Source: Rhea pennata (taxonomy: Eukaryota; Chordata; Aves; Rheiformes; Rheidae). Taken from it: 64,000 nucleotides of DNA. The position numbers were made by a program, and so were the translations under genes. This document shows positions 49,901 through 59,536 of this stretch, one piece after another (the stretch's first letter is position 1; every line of letters starts with the position of its first letter). The notes under the pieces were generated by a model. The model saw only the letters and a list, made by a program, of their open reading frames with translations. It ran no database searches and was not told the origin of the DNA. Location of the stretch: the NCBI RefSeq assembly GCF_028389875.1, contig NC_084670.1, positions 15,037,383 to 15,101,382 of the forward strand. Direction: 5' to 3'.

Positions 49901-51254
49901 TGGCAGGATGACTTAGCACAGACACCCGTGACCCTTTTTACTGAACCAGGCCCCGATTTTAATAGCAATGTTGTCACCATTGTTTGAAGGACTGATCTAA
50001 CATTCCAGTTCAAATAAGAACTGGACAAGCTGAGTAACTAATTGTTATTCTTGGCTGGCACTCTAGTACACTGAGTCCAAGATGAAAAACAACATTGCAG
50101 AACTGTAAAACATCTCGAAAAGAAACTACGCTCAATTAATGGTTCTGACTCATACAAACAAAAGCAAGAAAGTGTAGTGTGAAAAAACTCTCCCTAGTCT
50201 GATTTTTCCGTGTTGTGTCTGGGTACTGCAAGGTTTTCTAATACGATCAAATGTTCACTGAAGAGCCGTGATGTATCTTTGCCTCTAGGGGGGTGAACTA
50301 AGGGAAACTCATATATTAAGTTTCCACTTTGAATAGTGCCAGAATTTAAGTACTGATGAACCTGTCACTGCACTGTGAAGGAGAAGTACAGGTTTAAGCA
50401 AAATATACTTGGCTTTCTTTGGCTGGGTTTCAATGAATACTGCAGGCAAATTTGCTACATGGGGTTTCCCAGTTCAACATCCACACAGAGATTTGACTTA
50501 AAAAGGCATGTCAGCCCAACTAAGGCCAATCAGTCTGGTTATGTGCCCATACCTATGCCCAACTCTTCCAGTCTTCCGGTCATATCTTAATGTAGACAAC
50601 CTGAACTGGACCTACCTGTCTCTCTAGAACTTTTTTGTGATGTCTGAGGGATGTTCGTCTTTCATTTGCTTTTGAAAAAGGTCCAGTAAAATAGGGCAGC
50701 TGTCTCCCAGGTTATTAACTGTCACTGATTATTCATGCACACTTTTGGCAGCTGCTTTAATTGCATGCTGTCAATAAATTCCAATGTCATTGATAAATTC
50801 TCATATAATATCAAGAAATATTATTGAATAGCTCAAACGTAACCAAGTCTTTGTGTACATGTCTGAGACTAATTCACCCAGAAACCTATGGAAACATATT
50901 AAAAGTTGGGGAAAGGAAAGCTTAGAAACTCCTTGCAGTTTTAGCACAGATATGATTTGAATTTCCTATTTTCATCAGCCCAATTTGAGCATGAAATACT
51001 CAGGCGCCAGTGGTGTTTTCAAGAATCAGAAAGAGCAATTAAATTAATGGGTTTGTCAGAGCAATAATAATTATATTATTACTATATAGCATAGCAGTAT
51101 CTAAAAGCTTACACCAAGAATAAGGCCTCATTTTGTTAAGCCTTGGAAACAAAGAAATGAAAGACACCTCACATCTCCCCCCTACACTCCAAAACATGAA
51201 TGGATAGAGCAAGCTTTTTCAGAAAGTAAGGTCTTAACAATATTTTATAAATAA

Positions 51255-51375
51255 AAGAATGAACCATAGACAGACAAAATGAGTTACCCAAAGTCATAGA
51301 AAACCTGTGGCCAAGTGACTAAATATGCTTCCCCCAAGCCGTATGTCCTAGCTACAAAGCTATTCTTCTTTTTCA
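51255..51375 (-). mobile_element. MIR-like SINE fossil (antisense)
   Basis: GAGTTACCCAAAGTCATAGA, then AACCTGTGGCCAAG, CCCAAGCCGTATGTCCTAGC and TACAAAGCTATTCTTC follow in order the reverse complement of a MIR/CORE-SINE (ACTTGCCCAAAGTCACAC, CTGTGGCAGAG, CCCAAGTCCTAG, ACCATTCTTC). The order and spacing are good despite divergence. Confidence 0.55.
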
Positions 51376-52920
51376 GGCAGCAAGAGTTTCAAATCATGCT
51401 GCTCCTGATAAAAAATAGCAGACTGTCTAAAAGGGCATGATTTTCAATTTACTGATATATTAGTAAACAAAAGAATCCTTCTGTGGGCAATTTGTAACAT
51501 TTTTAGAAATAACTAACATTGAAAATGATCAATTACTTATTGTAGATGTTATCTATATAGTATTTGAATATGCTTTTATTATCTAAAATTATACAATCAG
51601 TAAAATTAAAATACATTTAAATATTATTTAGTGCATCTGTAGTTTATAGAGCTGTAAATGCAGATTTATAGCTAGTATGTCATGTTCTGGTGAAACGTCT
51701 GCATAAAAATGCATGAACATTTGTGCTGTAACAACTCTGTCAAAAGAACATCATAGTGATCATTTGGCAACACGTATATGTTGTCTGATGAACTTTGCTA
51801 TAATTAATTATTACTGCTAATGAACATTTGATTAAATTAATTTCCTAAAATATACAAATGATTAAGTGAGAATATAGGGAGATTTTCTGCATACATTGGT
51901 AACAGTAAATTCTTTGTAACGTTTTCCTGTATTTAATACCATGAAATAATAAAATTATATCCCTTTAAAAGAGGAATTTCAAGAGAACCTTTTGGAAAGT
52001 TCAGTCCTCATATTCATATACCCAGGAGTTATTTGAATGAGTTCAAGCTAACCACAGTGCTGACCCCTGTGATACGTTCCTGTCACTCTAAAATGCTGCT
52101 GAGGAATATTAGCAGAACAGAAATAACACCAGAGCAATGTATAGTAACAGGAGTTGTTGCTTTCAGTTTAAATTCAGGGCTTTACATAAGAGAGCTTCAT
52201 CCCTCTGGAAACACAGGTTGAAATATGGAATACTTGTCACATGTCCTGCTTTTTAACTTGTTTACCTTGATCCTTGACCCATTGAACATTACACCACAGG
52301 TCTTGTATCAGCAATAAATGATAAAACAGTGTATTTTTCGCTGAAACTAGAACACGTAGAAATATACAACTTGAAGCAACTCTGTTATTTATTTCTTACT
52401 TTACAATCATTAAAATATTGAAAAGGTTCCGGAAGTCAATTTGCTTTTGTTTCATAATATTGATCCTAAGTTTGTACTAAGTGGATTTTCTTTGTTTGTA
52501 GTTCCACGGAGAAAACTAATTTGTTTATTTTATTTTATACAATACATAATACACAAATGCTTATTTGCTCCCTGAGACCGCTAGAGGAAATTGAAGTCTC
52601 CTTCACGCTAGCCATGACAACACAGTATCTGTTAAATGATGATGATGATTATTGGAAAGTGGTAAAATACAAACTCTGGAAGACATAAAATCTTCACTAC
52701 ATGAGTTTATGTCAGCAAGGATCCCACTCAATTTAATGCTGTATCTTGTCTCCAGGATATTTCAAATGTTAACATCTTAGATATTTATTAACTTCCCATA
52801 TTATTCTTACAGTACTGGAAAATGTCATAGAACTAGAGCAGTCAAGACATCAGCATCTACAAGGGAGAGATTGAACAAAATATGGCAAAGAATGGCTTGA
52901 GCACCAGAGTTAGTACAGAT
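51376..52920. other. Very AT-rich non-coding DNA
   Basis: No gene or recognised repeat. 51580-51880 is particularly rich in TAATTA/ATTAAT motifs and is proposed as enhancer-like. A short (GAT)n run lies at 52637-52648. Confidence 0.75.
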
Positions 52921-53250
52921 TCATTTCTTTTTGATGTGGGTCTTCTGGTGGGTTAAGCTACGACAAATGGGTGATCTCTGTCCTGTGGGGAGGCTCCGGT
53001 GTCTAACACTGTGCGAGATCCGTACTGCCCTGGTCAGAGCAGTCACCAGACACATTTGGCAGCTCTCATTTGCTCTGTTTTTCCCAGCCACCTGACCTTC
53101 AAACCCTTTGTTAAATTTGCTTGAAATAGGGCAAGTGTCTCAAGAGGTTTTGAGTGGAACAGGAAAAAGTAGAGGCAGAAAGACAGTCTGATCACATAAA
53201 CAACTTTTCTTTAGGAAATCCAGATAAAGTGACTCCTTTCTGCAGTGTCT
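52921..53250 (-). pseudogene. Decayed C2H2 zinc-finger pseudogene fragment
   Basis: Read on the minus strand, this region retains pieces of a tandem Kruppel-type zinc-finger protein in shifting frames. At 53220-53249 the translation DTAERSHFIW fits a linker HTGERPxFxC with H, G, P and C mutated. At about 53183-53212 KEKLFM-stop-SDC fits GEKPF-x-C-x2-C with the first Cys codon now TGA; STQNLLRH follows, like the helix LxxH. A CQMC pair (53050-53061) follows in another frame. At 52963-53001 VRHRSLPTGQRSPIC aligns without gaps to xRHRxxHTGERPYxC. The end, RSLTHQKTHIKKK then stop (52921-52923), looks like a last HQKTH plus a basic tail. Finger spacing is disrupted and one finger is largely deleted. 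An in-frame stop, frame changes and lost Cys/His rule out a working protein. Whether it is a retrocopy or a degraded exon cannot be told. The parent gene is not identified. More fingers may lie just beyond 53250. Confidence 0.6.
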
Positions 53251-53849
53251 GGACTACATGTCAGGTTTAATATATGAATATTGCTCCCTGTGTAAGACTA
53301 GTTGAAACTTAGCTTGTGTGGTTGCTTAAGAAAATAAGTGGACATAATCCTACGTTTGGCTTTCAGTAATGCAAATAGCATCCTGTTATCTTGTTGATGC
53401 TAGCTGTAATGTGAAATATACTGAATTTCAGAAATAAATCAATACTCATTTTGACAATAAATGAAAATTATTAATAACTTCATTTCAAAAAAAATATGTA
53501 CAAACGCAGTACTCGAGAGAATGCAGAGTAGTAGTATTATCATAGCATCCAGCATACCACTTTTAATATGCAATCATGTGTTTTACTTAATTTTGAATAT
53601 TTTTTATGTCAATAACGATGCTGAACTTTCTGCGTAAAGATAATCTATTTTAGAAAAGGTGGAAAATAAGTGCAAATCGTTTTGTATAATAGGCCTATAA
53701 CTTATTCTTCTCATGAGCCTAAACATCACAAAAAAAAAGAGTTGGTGAGAGTTTAATCATTAGCAATTTTGCTACTTCACTAGCAGTGTAAGACCCTCCT
53801 TGATTTTTTCACATAGCTACACCAATACTTTGTACTTTTGTAAGGGCTC
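53251..53849. other. Non-coding AT-rich DNA
   Basis: The part to about 53400 may hold further, unrecognisably decayed zinc-finger sequence (minus-strand ATTTGCATTACTGAAAG is suggestive only). The remainder shows nothing. Confidence 0.6.
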
Positions 53850-54065
53850 CTTATTGAACTTTCCAAATCTTTTACAAGTATCAGTAATTTAATTTACTCT
53901 ACTTCACTGCATCTTGTGCCTTATAATCTTCATGTCAGAGATTAGAACAGAGAGTTACAAATAGTTAAATTGCTTGCTTTAAGTTGCACAAGACTGGTCA
54001 TGGACAGAAATAGAATTCAGATTTTCTGACTTCTTGTCACACGCTTTAATTGCCAGTCTTTTCTA
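53850..54065 (-). mobile_element. MIR-like SINE fossil (antisense), long copy
   Basis: CTTTTACAAGTATCAGTAAT, then AATCTTCATGTCAGAGATTAG, ACAGAGAGTTACAAATAG, TTGCTTGCTTTAAGTTGCAC, GACAGAAATAGAATTCAG and TTTTCTGACTTCTTGTC track the reverse complement of a full-length MIR/CORE-SINE (CTTTACA, TTTACAGATGAGG, CACAGAGAGGTTAAG, ACTTGCCCAAGGTCACAC, GGCAGAG..GAATTGAACCC, TCCTGACTCCTAGTC). At over 200 bp it is the longest co-linear match of this kind here, though strongly diverged. Confidence 0.55.
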
Positions 54066-54360
54066 AAATTTTGATTTGGGAGGAATTTGAACTTAATCAG
54101 CATTTAAGCATGGATGCTTCTAATGCATTTACCTTTAGTCTCCATCTCTTCCATGGAACAACCCCTCTATCGGCATGTGCTGACCGCTACTAGCTTGAAG
54201 ATCAAATTCTGGCTCTCAGTGTCTAAATACAAGCTCTTACTCATATGAATAAAGCATTTTCCTTTCCCATACAAGCATTCTAATGTTTCTGTGATATTGT
54301 TTGAATAAGACTCACAGTACTTCACCATCCGTATGGAGAATCCTCCTACTTAGGAAAATG

Positions 54361-54386
54361 GTGTGTGTGTGCATGTGTGTGTGTGT
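54361..54386. repeat. (TG)n microsatellite, interrupted
   Basis: GTGTGTGTGT, a GCAT interruption, then GTGTGTGTGTGT. Confidence 0.95.
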
Positions 54387-55527
54387 ATGATAAATATTAC
54401 CGCCTTCCCATCTGTCACATCTTTAAAGATTTATATAAACTCCATTGTTATGGGAAAAAGAACCCAATAATTACTGAAGTACTTTAATTTTCTGTACAAC
54501 ATTTCTTCTACTAATTTAGGTAAAGGATGCAACAACTATTGACATACTAACGGTGGATCAAGAGGGTTCTTGTAGTTATATCTCAAATTCTGTCCTCTCA
54601 AGCCTAGCAGGAGATTTGGATTAATCATACTGGCATCAATGATATAAACAGGCAATTCATCTTGAAGCATTCAATAATCTTCAGTAAATGATTAATACAC
54701 TTTTAATCACAGAATACCTGGTACCCTTCCAGTCAATACTTCTTATGAGGGTAAAAAGATACATTACTGCAAGCTACAGGTCTTATTCTGCTTTGTTAGA
54801 TCCAGCTGAAAATCTCTTGGTTTTATTTATGGAAGGAAATGTAATCTCTGAATTTTTTAAATCCAAGGAGAAATGATTGTATAATATTTTGCTGATTTTT
54901 TTCTAGCTAGATCTAATGTGAGTATAGAAAATATATTGGTATTTTTATTAGTGGAAATTTTATTAGATTTATTGTATCCAAATGAAGTGAACTTTCTGTG
55001 GGTTTCCTGCGAGTATAGTATTGTTCTGTCTTTAGGGCATAGCAACACTCTTTCAGGGAAGTTTGGCAGTCATCCATCATCAATACTCTCCTCGGAGGTT
55101 ATCATGAAGCATGGAAAAAGGACCTGCCCTCTCTCCCTACCAATGATATTTGCCTTGAAAGGGGAAAATGCCCCCTCTCCACAGCTCTAGCTCTCTTCCT
55201 CTGACTAATCCATAGTCCAGCGGGAAGTGGCAAGGTGCCTATTGCTGTCCTTTTTGAATATCAGACCTCTGGGCATTTCATCTTGCCACTATACCATGAG
55301 AAATGTCGAATGAAGGAGGAGACAATGCAACTGAAATGTCAAAGGTTTGAGTTCAATTTGGTTTGAAGGATGGCCAAAGGCTGAGATCACTTCTTATTGT
55401 AGCTGAGCTATTTGTAATATACATTGTCACTTTGTTGGTTATACAGCATATTGCATTTGGTTAGTCCACACGGAAATATTACCTACCCTAGGTGAAGAGA
55501 CATACCCTCTTTACTGGAAAGTAAGGT

Positions 55528-55530
<3 letters not shown>

Positions 55531-55568
<38 letters not shown>
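55531..55568. repeat. Poly(T) tract, 38 bases
   Basis: The longest homopolymer in the window, bounded by GGTGAG and AATAATTAC. Its exact length is likely to vary between individuals or between sequencing methods. Confidence 0.95.
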
Positions 55569-55572
<4 letters not shown>

Positions 55573-57270
55573 ATTACATCTGTATATGGGCCCTGTTGGA
55601 CCACAGATATGAAAATACACATTGTATTTCTATCCTCACTTTTTAGTGTTAGCTTTCTTTCTTAGAAACCTTTAACAGAGAAACATATACATATTCTGCC
55701 TTCTCCTGAAGACTTTACTTTTGTTCTTCATGGTTCGTCTCTTCTTTAATCTCAAGTAAATGTCACTTTACATCCCTAACACAGTGGGTTCCCTGAGTCA
55801 AGCTTCTCAATGCTATCACAATACTGAAATAAATGTGCATATTTTGCTCTCTGCTCAGGGAAATTTAGTGTACTTGTCATGACATTCAGTCCTTTTTTTT
55901 TGTTTGAATAGGTGATGTGAAACAAAACACCTTTTAAATAAGACATATTCTATTAGATAGAATTTATTAAACTATACAACTGATTAGTGAAACTGTTTGT
56001 TTGATCCAAAATTCTATTTTTCTTTCCTGAACTAAAAGAAAAGACAGCTAATAAATTCCCTTTCTATTCACAATGTTTATTACTATGCACTTTTATCCCT
56101 AATATGTAACTGGCTTCCGGTGATTGGGATGGTTTCATTCGCTGACTTAGAGGAAGTATTTCCACTTGGAACAGTTAATACATTGCCAAGAAAGATATCT
56201 AGGTCACTTAATTGAACCTAATATTTTCTCTAAAATCCATCCCATCTTGAAAATATATTTCAAAGTATTATCACTATGCAGTGACACTATTTGGAACTGG
56301 AATATGCTCAGTTGTTATACCGTTCATAAGCAGTATATTTTTATTGCAAACATTTTACTGATGGACAATAAAAGTGCACGAAAAGAATCCATTTCAGTTC
56401 TCTGGCTAACTTCAAATAATGCAGAAATGCTCATATTACAGAGTATTAAATGCTACTCTGGTATATAATTACACTCAATAATGAAGCTAAGATTATTTAG
56501 GGTAACACCCATAGTTATTCCCACAAAATAACCTCTTCGAATTAGCTCCTCCAGCTCAGATATTATAGTACTGTAATTGATTCCACCCTCCTTGAAACTT
56601 AATCCTTAATCAGATATTTTATCTTATATTTGATAAACTGCATTGAATTCACCATCAACAAAATCTACATTAAATGTCATAGGTATTGAGACTTTCAGGT
56701 TGAAGGTAACACTTCTCAATATATTTAATTTGGCAGTATCACTAATAAGTTATCCTGCTGCCTGGACGCAATTGGAGATAATGGTGCACATCAAGCATAG
56801 GCGGCCCTCAATTCTTCCTGCCACCTGAAGGGCTCAGGTGAAACTCAGGCTGACATCGGAGAAGCCATGACTTCTTCCACGCTCCTTCTAGCTGATGATG
56901 GCGAGCGGAGAAGAGGACAAATATGATATTGCTGATGGGAATGTGAAACTCGAGCCCATTAAGTTAAATTTAGTGACAGTAATAGGCAAATCCAGAATTA
57001 CAGTTTCTTTTAGACCAGCTGCTGTGTATTAAAAGGGAGTCCGATAAACCCAGGGAAACTATTGCTGAGCGCGAGGGGTTGGTGCAGGCTTTGCTGGACA
57101 TAGTTTGCTGTGCTGTGCAGGCTGGTAATAGTTAATCCTGGGAGACTTAGCTTTTATTTGTCTCCCTCTAAATCATATCCAAATGATCAAGAAGAAACTT
57201 TCCTGTGCCTTCATTCTTATATGACTACTTTCTGAAAACTATTTCATTGGATTTAAACAAAAAAATGCAA

Positions 57271-57310
57271 GCCTGGATTTCTAATGATTTGCCTGGATTT
57301 CTAATGATTT
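57271..57310. repeat. 20-bp tandem duplication, two perfect copies
   Basis: The unit GCCTGGATTTCTAATGATTT occurs at 57271-57290 and again at 57291-57310 with no mismatch. The absence of divergence suggests a recent slippage duplication or a sequencing/assembly artefact. Confidence 0.97.
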
Positions 57311-58394
57311 TGTATTCAACATGTGTCTCTTCCCAGAATACTGTGGCATATTCTCCCCATCAGCATTTCTCTCTCCTTGTGGGACCAGCACTACTTTATA
57401 TTATGGGAGATTCACCTAGAGATTCCAGAGACTTTTCCAAATCTTGCCTGATTTATCACTGTCTCATGTACTCCAACAGTGCTGAATACAAATATTCATG
57501 GCAAAATCTGCAGCAGATTCATATTCTACTTTGCTAAACTCTTTTGCAGTCTTAGCTCTTAATATTTTTATTAGCTTCAACAATTCCACTCTGAACTGCC
57601 AAACTCTTCCCATAAGCACTTTGAACACCCTTACTACCTTTCCTCTCTTTCAAACAAAGTGATGTTATCTAAAACATTTTTTCTTTTTTTCTGCAAGTTT
57701 TCTTTCATTCCATCCATCAGAATAGATTATTCACTTTCTAAATTCCTGTGTTGTGCCATTGTTCATTTTTAACATCTTGAATTTTAGTATATAACCTAAA
57801 ATAAATAAGTTTTATGATTATAGATTGTCATTTATCAATGATTATTGTAAGCAATCTCTCAAAAATCATTGCCTAGTTCTGTTTTTTATCTATTCTGTGT
57901 CCTGTACATACTTTTAGTAGTCATAGAATTATTCACTTTGTATAAACAGAAGTATATGTTTAATTGTGGTCTTCAAGAAAATTAGATCAGACAGGGTCAC
58001 ATATTCCAGCCTCATATGAAATATCTTATGTCATTTTTACTTCACCAATTTTCTTAATATTTCTAAAAATTTTCTAAATGGTCGTGGTATTCCATTTACT
58101 CTGTTCTCAGTCTCATATTTCACATTTTTTTAGCTAAGGGTTTTGAATTCACTTTCAGTAATATAATACATATAATCAACTTACATTTTATTGTAACCTT
58201 TCCTGTGATATCCCATTCCTTCTGAGCTCTCTTTTGTTTGCTTACATGTTAATTAGCTAAAGTGCTGTCAGATCCCCGATTCATTGAAATGGATATAAAT
58301 CTACACATAATGTGATGCCACCCATGTGCTGTCATTGTCTAAGCATCATTTCTATGTTTTACCATACTCTGAGATTTCAATTTGTGCTAAAATG

Positions 58395-58450
58395 CAGAGG
58401 TGGGCAACTTGGTATTCTGGGTAATTTGGTAGTCTTGATTTGATGTGTGC
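58395..58450. mobile_element. Possible hAT terminal-repeat fossil
   Basis: CAGAGGTGGGCAACTTGG resembles the CAGxGGTGGGCAAxxT ends of hAT DNA transposons. The second terminus and an 8-bp target duplication were not found, so the call is weak. Confidence 0.3.
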
Positions 58451-59469
58451 TGCACTCCAGTTTTAATCTCTTCAGCTCATCACCTACACCTTTTTTTTAA
58501 ATCAATTAAAGGCCATTTGTGATAAGTAGTCTTGAATTCAAACTAAACTGGAGCAATAAAGCATTAGTGGTCCACACAAGTGCTGGACCTGGTCATCTGC
58601 ATTCTATTCAAACTACTGACACTTTAATATTCATGCTGCTTCCCATCTCATCTTGCAATATATATGGAGAAAGAGTTATTTTGTGCTTCAAATGTCTAGC
58701 TCAGATGTCACTGAAGCAAAAAGACACTTTTCTATTCCTTTATATGGGTGGAATACATGGAAAGTATTTTGATTATATGCTGCATTTTCCTATAGCCAAA
58801 GCTGTGGCAGAGAAGAAGTAAAAAGACACCAAAAGCGAGCAAATGCGCCCGAGGCCTGCTGGCTCCCCTAAGCCCTCTTGTCACTGCCCAGGAGGACTCT
58901 CAGGTCCAGCAGACCTGGAAGGAGCTTGAAGCGAAAGGAGCACGGGCTGCAGAGGCTGGGGAAGGGGCCTGGGCTCTGGACATAGCAAACTGACCTCGAA
59001 ACTTGCCTGCGTCACTGGAAGCAGGAGTTTCCTTTCTGATCTTTGCCTCATCGTAATTATGAGGCAAATCTTTCCAGAAAGCAAAAAAAAGTTCAATCCA
59101 GTAAGATTTTATAAGCAGTAAATTATTTTCAGAAAAATTTATCCGTTGTATCTAAGGCCAAAGTCCCTGTATTCCATTCTGGGAGTCAATTTCTTTAAGG
59201 TGTTTCTTTTTGTTTGGTTAGTTTTTGTTGTTTTTCACATCTCAGTCCCTTTTTTGCCACCTATTGGTAAGCTCACATGCATGTTTACATTGGCTGCAGC
59301 AATATTATCCTGTCTGAGGAGGGAAACCATAGAAAATATTTGTATATGAAATGCCTGTGGCACTTAAAGAAGGCCCATTCTATCAGCCACCCAAAGAGCC
59401 TATAGCTGTACACATCCATCTTTGAGCATATGCATGAAAGGGTGATTTTACAATAATATTTGGAGTAAT
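58451..59469. other. Non-coding DNA with GC-rich patch and hairpin
   Basis: Nothing gene-like is recognised. A patch at about 58830-59000 is clearly GC-richer, with several CpG, and unassigned. A perfect 10-bp hairpin lies at 59042-59068. 58519-58821 is open for 100 codons on the plus strand without known motifs. Confidence 0.7.
59042..59068. repeat. Perfect 10-bp hairpin
   Basis: TTTGCCTCAT (59042-59051) and ATGAGGCAAA (59059-59068) are exact inverted copies around the 7-base loop CGTAATT. The stem is too short for a microRNA precursor. Confidence 0.9.
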
Positions 59470-59536
59470 GACATTCTGCCAAACTCAGAGCTGGTATAAG
59501 CAGGTGTAGTTCCACTGACTTTATTTGTATCCACGT
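59470..59536. mobile_element. Possible palindromic MITE-like fossil
   Basis: ACATTCTGCCAAACTCAGAG, then CTGGTATAAGCAGGTG, and TAGTTCCACTGACTTT resemble the left half of a palindromic sauropsid repeat (ATTCTGATCTCAG, CTGGTGTAAATCAGGAG, TAACTCCACTGACTTC). The other half is not recognisable. Confidence 0.45.

Larger units (their letters stand above)
42969..51254. other. Non-coding DNA with possible enhancer-like blocks
   Basis: No gene is supported. It includes a degenerate GGAT/TGGG tract (43085-43123) and a GAAA microsatellite (46952-46984). Enhancer-like blocks are proposed at 43560-43760, 44290-44600 and 50690-50830. GC- and CpG-richer patches at about 45290-45480 and 46270-46400 are open in several frames, the longest 121 codons on the minus strand at 46205-46570, without recognisable domains. 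A pyrimidine-rich stretch lies at about 47330-47730. Confidence 0.7.
54066..58394. other. Non-coding DNA
   Basis: No gene is supported. It contains a TG repeat (54361-54386), a 38-base poly(T) (55531-55568) and a 20-bp perfect tandem duplication (57271-57310). A block at 56740-57180 with mixed composition and many short motifs is proposed as enhancer-like. 57205-57537 is open for 110 codons on the plus strand, but the tandem duplication, not a multiple of three, lies inside it. It shows no known motif. Confidence 0.75.
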
